Below are positions 56,203-64,000 of a stretch of 64,000 nucleotides of DNA, in pieces. Numbering within the stretch: the first letter of the stretch is position 1; each line of letters opens with the position of its first letter. This DNA is from Isoetes taiwanensis. Taxonomy: Eukaryota; Streptophyta; Lycopodiopsida; Isoetales; Isoetaceae. A model generated the notes under the pieces. It had not been told where the DNA came from. It worked only from the letters and a program-made list of their open reading frames with translations, and made no database searches. The stretch covers positions 124,001-188,000 of the forward strand of contig JAJEKV010000290.1 in assembly GCA_021234155.1 (NCBI GenBank). The letters run 5' to 3'. The translations under genes were made by a program, and so were the position numbers.

Positions 56203-57231
56203 ATGCAAGCAGCTATGGCAGATCTTGAAGGATGGGATTCCCCAACAGACATTGACGTCGACGAGGAGGAGGCCCAAGATTTCATCGAAGGTGAGTGTAG
56301 AATTTGTGCCGCCATAGAAACCGAAAATGTGGAGAGTCAGTCCACTGTCATTTCAGCAGAGGGCATTATAGATGATAAACCCTATCGAGTCCTAATAGAC
56401 ACAGGAAGCTCCAACAACTTCGCATCTCCTAGAATGGCAGCGTTACTCAAAAGAAAGATCCTCAAGTCAAAGCCCAGACCAGTGAGCATGGCAAGTGGAG
56501 CAATACGCCATACAAAAGGAAAAAGAGTGAACTTTGATATAGCATTGAGCGGGGCAAATTTGAACATGGGGGCTGAAGTCATGGATATTGGAAAATATGA
56601 TCTCATAGTCGGCATGGAATTCTTAAAGCCAGCTAAAGCAGTGATCGATTGTGATAAACACGAGATATCAATCATGGCACCTAATGGCAAACATTTTTTG
56701 GTCAAAGGTAAGAAAATTGCCTCAATAATGCAGTGCATGTCATTAAAGCAATTGCGTAAATGCATCTCCAAGGATGAGGTTGATTATATCCTTAGGCTAG
56801 AAGCCATAGACCCAAACGAAAAGAATAAGAAGGAGGATGAAAATTTTAAACAATTACCTAGGGCAATTGGCAAGTTAATTAAAGAATTTCATGACCTATT
56901 TCCGGATGAAATCCGAGAATTACCGCCTTACAGAGGTGTCGAATGTGAAATCACTCTTGCACCAGATGCAGCCCCATATAGGATGAGCACACCTGAGCTA
57001 GCTGAGCTCAAGAAGCAACTGCAAGAATTATTAGAGATTGGGTTCATTAGGCCAAGTGTATCACCGTTTGGTGCACCCATCCTCTTCGTCAAGAAGAAAG
57101 ACGGAAGTTTACGGATGTGCATTGATTATCGTCAGCTCAACAAGCAAACGATAAAGAACAAATATGCATTGCCAAGAGCAGATGATCTAATGGACCAGCT
57201 CCAAGGAGCAAAGCTCTTTTCAAAAAATTGA
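56203..57231 (+). CDS. Pol part 1: aspartic protease and RT fingers
   Basis: The 342-codon frame contains the retropepsin active site [10 protein letters not shown] (Asp at residue 66) and a partner segment [11 protein letters not shown] follows from about residue 240, with the typical [20 protein letters not shown], then [33 protein letters not shown] and an [12 protein letters not shown] segment. It ends at a stop just after KLFSK, where RT continues in the next frame. Known role: maturation of Gag-Pol and start of the polymerase. The frame is intact up to a single frameshift near 57225. Confidence 0.9.
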   Translation: MQAAMADLEGWDSPTDIDVDEEEAQDFIEGECRICAAIETENVESQSTVISAEGIIDDKPYRVLIDTGSSNNFASPRMAALLKRKILKSKPRPVSMASGAIRHTKGKRVNFDIALSGANLNMGAEVMDIGKYDLIVGMEFLKPAKAVIDCDKHEISIMAPNGKHFLVKGKKIASIMQCMSLKQLRKCISKDEVDYILRLEAIDPNEKNKKEDENFKQLPRAIGKLIKEFHDLFPDEIRELPPYRGVECEITLAPDAAPYRMSTPELAELKKQLQELLEIGFIRPSVSPFGAPILFVKKKDGSLRMCIDYRQLNKQTIKNKYALPRADDLMDQLQGAKLFSKN

Positions 57232-57715
57232 TTTAAGGTCTGTTATCACCAAATAAGAATCAAGGAGGAGGATATCCATAAGACCGCCTTTGAGCCTTGA
57301 TACGGGCATTATGAGTTTCGCGGTCATGCCTTTTGGTCTATCAAATGCTCCCACACGGTTATGCCCTCTGATGAATGACATCTTCAGGGACTTTCTAGAT
57401 GAATTTGTCATCATATTTTTCGATGACATTCTAATTTATAGCAAGTCTATGGAAGAACATGTCGTACATTTGAGGAGGGTATTATAAAAGCTAAGACGAC
57501 ATCGTTTGTATGCTAAACTTTCCAAATGTCACTTTGCAACAACTAGAGTGGAATATTTGGGGCATGTGGTCACAGCAGAGGGAATCTCAACGGACCCAGT
57601 AAAAATAGAAGCCATAGTGGATTGGCCCAGCACCAAAGAATGTCTCGAAGTAAGAAGTTTTCTTGGCTTAGCGGTGTTACTACCAGAATTTGTAAAGGAC
57701 TTAAGCTAAGTGGGC
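57225..57715 (+). pseudogene. Pol part 2: RT palm and thumb, frameshifted
   Basis: RT continues in other frames. YHQIRIKEEDIHKTAF precedes a shift at about 57296. The 57290-57487 frame then gives VMPFGLSNAPTRL and the catalytic FFDDILIYS (Asp pair at 57422-57427). After a TAA (57485-57487), 57506-57709 gives YAKLSKCHFATTRVEYLGHV, with AEGISTDPVKIEAI and a final VRSFLGLA. Catalytic residues survive although the frame does not. Confidence 0.85.
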
Positions 57716-58389
57716 ATCCCTTTGTCGGACCTTACTAAGAATAAAAAGGTAAAAGATTGGGGGCACATTGGCTAGAGAATGTTCAAGCTTCATTCAAAAG
57801 CTCAAAGAAGTTTTAACAATCGCACCAGTGCTCACCCTACCAGATCCAAACAAGGACAAGCTAGTAGCAACTGATGCAATTAAGCTAGCAACTGGTGGAG
57901 TCCTCATGCAAGAAGGAAGAGTGGTAGCCTACGATTCTAAGAAGATGAATGACGACTGAACAGCGTTATCCAACCCATGATCAAGAACTTCTAGTTTTGT
58001 TGTGAGAGCTCTTAAGTATTTGGAGGCATTATTTGCTTGGTAGAAAATTTCAGTTAGATACTGATCACCAGAGCCTCCAATACATTTTTACACAACCATT
58101 CCTCAACTTGAGGCAAAGACGCTGGATGGAATTCCTCGAAGAATATGACTTCGAGATAGTCTATAAGCCAGGCAAATTAAATGTGGTTGCCGACGCACTC
58201 TCTCGCCGACCATTAGAAACTCGAGTGCATTGCAATGCCATCTCCACCTTGTCCAGTGAATTCGGAGCAAGGAATTCAAGGAAATATGGGCTAGTCTTTG
58301 CAAAGAAGCAAGGACAGACAAAGAAAGAGAAGCTTATAAAAGATGTAAAAAGGAAGGTAATATTTTATACCACAAGGACAAACTTTTAA
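57716..58389 (+). pseudogene. Pol part 3: RNase H, frameshifted
   Basis: The 57768-57959 frame contains APVLTLPDPNKDKLVATDA and GGVLMQEGRVVAYDSKKMN, the start of the Ty3-type RNase H (its DAS motif now reads DAI). The 58033-58389 frame contains FQLDTDHQSLQYIF, then LRQRRWMEFLEEYDFEIVY and GKLNVVADALSRRP, the end of the domain. Two frame breaks separate the parts. Confidence 0.85.
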
Positions 58390-59726
58390 GGCCCCAGAGG
58401 CATGGAGTAAGGAAGTTAATTCTTCATGATACTCATAATAGCCCAATAGCCGGCCACGCTGGGGTTCATGAAAACTTACTTCAAGATAAGAAGTAGTTAT
58501 CCGCCGGGCATGAAAAGGACATCGCCAACTATATTCGGCAGTGTCAATTGTGCCAGCAAACAAAAGCGGAGCAACTCCGAATTCCAGGAACCTTAGAACC
58601 CTTGGCAGTGCCAAATGCTAAATGGGAGGTTGTGAGCATGGATTTTATAACCGGACTCCCAAGAACACCAAGAGGCCATGATGCCTTAATGGTCGTGGTC
58701 GACAAGCTATCAAAGATGGCTCACTTTTTGCCATGTCGAACCACCGATACAGCTTTGGATACCGCCTTGCTTTTTGCAAAGGAAATATTTAGATTGCATG
58801 GGATGCCAAGGGAAATCATCTCCGATAGAGATCCTAAGTTCATAAGTGCCTTCTGGAAGGATTTCTTCAACATGATCCAGACAAAGTTGTCCATGAGTAC
58901 AGCATATCATCCCCAAACCGATGGGCAAACGGAACGGACCAATCGAATATTAGAAGACATGTTGAGGAACTATGTATGGAATAAACAGTCCAAATGGGGT
59001 GACTATATTTACTTGGTAGAGTTTGCATATAACTTGATTACAAGCGAGAATCCTATAAATGTCCCCTTCATAATAAATTATGGCTATCAATGTTTAACAC
59101 CAGACATGTGGCATAACCCAGTGTCCAAGGTTGAAGTTTCTCAACAAATGTTGACTGATATGCAGCAATTAGTCGACGAAGTCAGAGGCTATTTATTGGC
59201 AGCAAGAAGTCGACAAAAGAGCATAGCCGATAAGCATAGAACCGAAAGAGAATTCCAAGTAGGGGATAATGTTTGGCTTAAGATAAAAGTTAAACAAGCA
59301 AAGCTCAGAATCGGCAATTGCAAGAAGCTTGCTCCAAGGTGGGCGGGACCATTCAAAATTGTTCAAAGAATAGGTAACCAATCCTATAAATTGGATCTCC
59401 CCACCCACTTGAAGGTTCATAAAGTCTTCCATGTAAGCCTTTTGAAAAAGCATACTCCTAATCCGGAGGAGATATTGGAGACTCCAACCTTGTTGGAAAT
59501 GACTGAAGAACAACTTGAGATCGTCCCAGAAGCTCTTCTTGACAAGGCATATAAGAAAACAAGGAGATCTCAGTTCCTCCAATATTTGGTCAAGTGGAAA
59601 CACTTGCCAGTGGAAGACGCGACATGGGTACTTAAATCTGATCTTGAGAAGCAGTACCCACAGTTTATGGAGCAATGCAAAGGCCAGCTCGCCACGGACA
59701 TCGTTAGCAATGATTCGGCAAGGTGA
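58390..59726 (+). CDS. Pol part 4: integrase with C-terminal chromodomain
   Basis: A His-His-Cys-Cys zinc-binding region (HDTHNSPIAGHAGVH, then CQLCQQ) is interrupted by a TAG near 58494. From 58548 the frame is open for 392 codons. The catalytic triad is D32 (SMDFITGLP), D93 (ISDRDPKF) and E129 (TDGQTERTNR), with exactly 35 residues between the last two. A C-terminal DNA-binding region (VGDNVWLK, RWAGPFKIV, SYKLDLP, VFHVSLLK) leads to a chromodomain at about 326-373 (PEALLDKAYKKTRRSQF, YLVKWKHLPVEDATW). Chromodomains of this class target integration to particular chromatin. The main part is intact, unlike the rest of pol. Confidence 0.93.
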
Positions 59727-60488
59727 GAGTAGGCATTAAGTAGTGACTCGACCTTGACAGGTCAAAGAGTCCACGCAATCACCTTTGCGTAGCCAAGACG
59801 CATGTAGGTTAAGCATGAGATCATGGGCGATGATGGGATCACCTTTAACGTTCCCTACGCCATGATGGCATCCCTATAAGCAATTAGGCATATATAAGTC
59901 CTAGAACTGTCATGGATAGGTGCATAATAGGGAACCACCTATAGTCTATGGCTATTAAGGAGGATAAGCCACCTCCTACGCCAAGGGTGACGAAAGGTGT
60001 AGGCATTAGTCGTGCATTCATCTTAGGCATGATAGGACGCATCTCCACGGCCACTATGGGGGAAGCATCCTCCCCCTATGCCGGGGAAATGTTGGATTCA
60101 TGTAGGTTAAATTAAAAATAAAAGGGGGTGGGCCCTTATAAAACCACAAATTACTAATTAAAACTAACGTGATGTGCTCTTGCAGGCCAATAGAGGAGAG
60201 GGGATTGTCAACAGAGAGCGCATCATGACAAAAATAGGAGTTATAACATTTCATTAAGTTATAGAACTCTATGAATGTTATAATAATCTATTATAATAAA
60301 TAAGTCTAAATAAATACATTGTTGGAGCTATATAATTTTCTCAAAACGAGATTATAGCTTCACAATTATATTGATGTAATTGGCATTAGTAGTTCATAAC
60401 TATAATAATATTGAAGTGTTATGGTGCATATATGTTGTGATATGTGATGCAGGTTCACCTTATGTAATGCTGAGGACAGCATTAACCC
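59727..60488 (+). other. 3' untranslated region of the chromovirus
   Basis: This is non-coding sequence between the integrase stop and the PPT. It contains imperfect ACCTTTGCG/ACGCATGTAGG and GCATGATAGGACGC repeats; the lower part (60230-60450) is AT-rich. Confidence 0.6.
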
Positions 60489-60501
60489 AAGGGGGGGAGA
60501 A
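60489..60501 (+). other. Polypurine tract
   Basis: AAGGGGGGGAGAA abuts the TGTGACG of the 3' LTR and resembles the PPT of the minus-strand array (AAGGTGGGGAGAA). Confidence 0.92.
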
Positions 60502-60834
60502 TGTGACGTTCCCCTAAAATATAGGGCATAAGTACATATATTTTACGGACACGTCACCATACATTTATACATCCCTAGACATGTATACAACCAATGTGGG
60601 GGTAATGACTAAGTTATCTATAACTTAGCCAACCTAAGGTAAGAAGCCATTTCCACATGGCCTCACCTTATAGGCATACCGCCACATAGACGCAGCTATA
60701 GGAGCCAAGTGGCACTCATGTAAACCCTAACATATAAAAGGCTAAACCCTAAACCCTAGCCACTTTCGGCTCCACCAACCTCAGACCCACCGGGCCAGGG
60801 ATCGAGCTCCGGCCAAGACCGCCGTCTTCGACAG

Positions 60835-61385
60835 CCTTGGGTTCAGCAGCAGCTAGGTTGCGAGATGGAGAACCGGGGAATTAGCGGCACAAGGTCAGTA
60901 AGGGTGTATTTTTGAATAGATTCCAGCATTGCAGTAGAGCTATTCTAGAACCTATTGCTCTGAACATGGACCCTAATCAATGAACCCTAACTATAGGTTA
61001 GATGTATGTGATTAGGATTAGTTGTTATTCTCTTTTATTATCAAGATTATATTGATATGATGCTAGTTGATCTTATGTTTGCACCTCTTGTGTATTGGGA
61101 AGGGGGGTAGAGACCTAGTAGCAATTATTTAGATGATGCTCCTAGTTTAGATCCATTAGTTCCCATTATTTGCGGCCTGTGCATAAAACCCACCTGGCTA
61201 CGGAGGCTATGGAGTGACTGAGCACCACACAACGGGGTCAGTGGCAAAGTGGAGGGAGGACCTTGGCCGAGCTCTTTGGGGTCCCATAGCGGGCTAGGCT
61301 CATAGTCGGTCACTTCGTGTGGGCCGGGTATGGGACCGACACTTCCTGGGTCAATGGTGTCGCCCTAACTCTCAAGAGTTGCGAC
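60835..61385 (+). repeat. LTR internal duplication, unit 1
   Basis: This runs from TTGGGTTCAGCAGCAG to CTCTCAAGAGTTGC. The next unit begins with the same phrase (CTTGGGTTGCAGCAGCAG). The 5' LTR has a single copy. Confidence 0.8.
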
Positions 61386-61935
61386 AGCTTGGGTTGCAGC
61401 AGCAGTTGCTAGAGATGGAGAACCAGGGAATTAGCGGCAGCGCGTCAGGGGCAGGTATTTCGAATAGATTCCAGCATTGCAGTAGAGCTATTCTAGAACC
61501 TATTGCTCTGAACATGAACCCTAATCAATGAACCCTAACTATAGGTTAGATGTATGTGATTAGGATTAGTTGTTATTCTCTTTTATTATCAAGATTATGT
61601 TGATATGATGCTAGTTGATCTTATGTTTGCACCTCTTGTGTATTGGGAAGGGGGGTAGAGACCTAGTAGCAATTATTTGGATGATGCTCCTAGTTTAGAT
61701 CCATTAGTTCCCATTATTTGCGGCCTGTGCATAGAACCCACCTGGCTACGGAAGCTATGGAGTGACTGAGCACCACACTACGGGGTCAGTGGCAAAGTGG
61801 AGGGAGGACCTTGTTGAGCGCGGCTACTGGGGTCCCATAGCGGGCTAGGCTCATAGTCGGTCACTTCGTGTGGGCCGGGTATGGGACCGACACTTCCTGG
61901 GTCAATGGTGTCGCCCTGACTCTCAAGAGTTGCAA
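61386..61935 (+). repeat. LTR internal duplication, unit 2
   Basis: This is the second copy of the segment. The two copies differ by scattered substitutions and small indels at CG-rich points. Confidence 0.8.
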
Positions 61936-62603
61936 GTGTCGGCTTGGCTCTTGTTTTGGGGAGTTCAGTCGGGTATGGACGTGTGTCGCCACGATCCTCT
62001 AGCCGCCCATGGAGCCACTGCACTCCGGGAGGGGGAGATGCAACCCTTCCTACCTCATCGGACCGGGGAGATGCAACCCGGAGTAGTCTCGATGGGTGAT
62101 ACCATGGGATTACGTCTCCGGCAGGTTACAGTCACGCCAGAGCCTGATTTAGCTTATCTGCAAGGTATGCACAGGAGGGGCGGATGGAGTGGTCAACCCT
62201 AGCCATTGTCTATTGCCAGCCCAAGTCATTGCCATAACTTCTGGCCTCTGTTCTATCCGGAGGCCCCGGTAGCCGGGTCGACTCCCCTTGAGTCTGAGCC
62301 CTGGGTAGGAGCCTCTATTTGATGTATTTGATGCATTCATTGTATTGTTGTATTTGATGACATGGATAGATGGATTATCACTACCCTTCGAGGTAGTCTA
62401 TTGTTATTATTGCTAGTGCTTATGTTATATATTTTGCTTCCGCTGACATAGGGAACCCATAGAGGACGGGACAGAATGACACCTTTGTGTCCTCTACTCG
62501 ATCGTCTGGACCCCAGACGCGAGTTAGACAGAGGGCCCATACGACGGGTGCCGTTGGATGGGGAAGGTCCTTCGATGTATACGGCGGGCTAAGGAGCGTC
62601 ACA

Positions 62604-62608
62604 GCCCA
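62604..62608. other. 5-bp target-site duplication (right), GCCCA
   Basis: This matches 47902-47906 exactly and defines the right border of the chromovirus. Confidence 0.95.
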
Positions 62609-64000
62609 TGCATTTAAATCAATGACAATGTTTCTATTGCAGAGTAGAAAGTACTCTAGGGGCCGGCACGCCTCATTATTTGGTAGTTGAACCAATATGC
62701 CTTCGCGTACAGGCAAGCAATGAGTGTAAAGAAGTTTCGCCGGAGTCGTGCCACATCTTCGTCGGTATGCATGTTCGGGCGTACCTGCAAGGTGGAAGGT
62801 ACAGGATGTCATGCGGAGCATATATAACTGAAAAATGAGTTGGTGGGGAAGGATAGTGTCGAACACGCAAGTCTATGCGTCTCGGCCATAGGAAAGCCCG
62901 CATGACATGCGGGATGTTTTGACGCACATGGGCACCACAAGACCATCACCGGTTCGTCGTGGGGCCGGGACCGGCCCGCGCGGCCCAACCGGTTCAAACG
63001 CTCGTGCCGCTGGTGGAGGGGCATGAGTGTGGTACAACCACGGCTCCAATACCGTCGGCCCCAAACACGGTAAGGACTTGATGCACGATTCAAGACAACT
63101 AAAAGTAAGAAAGTCGAGGGCAAAAGAACTCACCGTTTTATACGCCCACGGGTTGCACTTTCGATTTGAGTCCCGGTATGGCCCCCGCGCAAAGGGGAAT
63201 CCATGCACCAAAAGCCCTCGAAATGCACGGGCCACCCGAGTCTCCCGCACTCTGTGGTGCGCAATATGCACCAAAAGGTACCGGTGTCCCCGCAACTAGC
63301 TCACCGCGCATTAGTACCTATGGAACCACGAGGGGATGGGGACTATGCCACGCACCCATGACCGGATGGGCCAAATGATAGCTCGCAAGCTCTCCCATCA
63401 TTACCGATACATTGGGGCAGTGTCCGCGCCCATGACCTCGTGATCTTCGAACCGGCGAGGGTCCACCATTGCAAATGTGGATCTCTCATGCGGTTGAACC
63501 GATGCATCTTGAACGTGCACCGCACATGCGTGCTACATGGTCAGTAAAAAGGTTTACAACACATGAATGAAATCGTGCTAGGACCGCGTGCGATAGTTAC
63601 CCCGACATGATCCGCCTCCCACTCTTCACCGATTCACGCAACGATTGCCTTCATGCGCTCTCGCATCCAACGCCGCCAGCGAAGCTGGCCCCAACAATGA
63701 CATTACAGCCGCCGGCGGAGTGACAAGATCTCGTAGTGCGTGGGGGTGGTGTGCTATCAGCGCTTCGCCATACCTCGCAAGATATCTGGCGTGCGTATGC
63801 AGGTCCCCAAAATGTACACCTCCTCCCGAAATAGAGAGGCAACATCAAACCGGGATGTAGCACAATGTCACCGTGCATCGCGTGCCTGCCTGCCACCTCG
63901 GCCCACCCGCATTTCCGCGGCAAATAGTAGGCATAAAGGCATTGCCGCCCCCAAACTCCATCAGTCTGAAAGAAGCCTCTAGCCCTGTCCCTCGCCCACC
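62609..64000. other. GC-rich flank, no recognised gene
   Basis: Composition changes to GC-rich with a Pro/Arg-rich coding flavour. The longest frames are 62873-63295 (minus) and 63166-63378 (plus; GIHAPKALEMHGPPESPAL...). They oppose each other and neither contains a domain I know. It may continue the same GC-rich locus as 46124-47559, which the chromovirus split. Confidence 0.3.

Larger units (their letters stand above)
47907..62603 (+). mobile_element. Full-length Ty3/gypsy chromovirus carrying an H3-like gene
   Basis: This is a 14.7 kb element with LTRs 47907-50009 and 60502-62603, PBS at 50011, PPT at 60489-60501 and GCCCA target duplications. Internal order: H3-like ORF (50502-51516), non-coding leader with two dyads, unidentified ORF (53311-54043), gag remnants (54931-56200), protease, RT, RNase H and integrase with a C-terminal chromodomain (56203-59726). 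Domain order PR-RT-RH-INT-CHD is that of plant chromoviruses. At least eight frame breaks make this copy non-functional, but most domains are well preserved. The unusual features are the H3 gene and the extra ORF ahead of gag. Confidence 0.93.
60502..62603 (+). repeat. 3' LTR (2102 bp) with internal tandem duplication
   Basis: TGTGACGTTCCCC...GGAGCGTCACA. It matches the 5' LTR, but a segment of about 550 bp is duplicated in tandem (about 60835-61385 and 61386-61935). It lacks the MITE found in the 5' LTR. Confidence 0.92.

Noticed and set aside
61870-62202. Open frames inside the LTRs (48510-48881, 61778-62202)
   Set aside because: They are not conserved in frame between the two LTRs, and LTRs of this type are non-coding.

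Overview
The window is nuclear DNA of a land plant with a large, transposon-rich genome. The evidence is SAUR-type auxin-responsive genes, chromodomain-bearing Ty3/gypsy LTR elements primed by initiator-tRNA-Met, Helitrons with plant-type ends, MITE-like palindromes, and long AT-rich stretches without genes. I cannot name the species. The only likely host protein genes are two tandem SAUR genes at about 15.1 and 18.7 kb, with a SAUR fragment between them. Almost everything else is mobile DNA in various states of decay.

Layout. 1-13864 (minus strand): a tandem LTR-retroelement array, LTR(13864-12184)-internal-LTR(4688-3022)-internal running off the left edge. The middle LTR is shared, with a polypurine tract on one side and a primer-binding site on the other. 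No pol is recognisable, so the units look non-autonomous. 13865-19430: the SAUR locus, a roughly 3.6 kb tandem duplication that includes the promoters, with a GC-rich palindrome-rich insert. 19430-26210: a tRNA-Ser-derived repeat array split by a roughly 6.2 kb Helitron. 26211-34328: gene-poor DNA with a hairpin-bearing tandem repeat and a 5'-truncated gypsy integrase. 34329-37238: a second Helitron. 37239-47906: a Cys-rich ORF remnant, a 1.36 kb near-perfect inverted repeat, three related stem-loops, a cluster of 20-26 bp perfect palindromes, and an unidentified acidic ORF followed by broken coding-like sequence. 47907-62603: a full-length 14.7 kb chromovirus with 5-bp target duplications (GCCCA), two LTRs, PBS, PPT, gag, protease, RT, RNase H, integrase and chromodomain. 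62609-64000: GC-rich flank with no gene I can name.

Main discovery. Both LTR-element types carry a histone H3-derived reading frame as the first ORF after the primer-binding site. In the chromovirus (50502-51516) it starts with an H3-tail mimic ([10 protein letters not shown], equivalents of K4 and K9 kept). It then has about 210 residues of charged and proline-rich sequence and ends in a nearly complete H3 fold, broken by one frameshift. In the minus-strand array (2777-3007, with a broken copy at 11936-12169) a 76-residue ORF beginning one base after the PBS keeps only the end of helix 2, loop 2 and helix 3. Downstream of the H3 frame, both elements also carry a pair of GC-rich dyads about 200 bp apart with related arms. 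This suggests a lineage of LTR elements that captured a histone H3 gene and kept it. Because the same chromovirus encodes a chromodomain, it may make both a chromatin reader and a mimic of that reader's ligand.

Caveat: many frames are broken by 1-2 base indels that cluster at CG-rich sites. Some of this is real decay and some may be consensus error.
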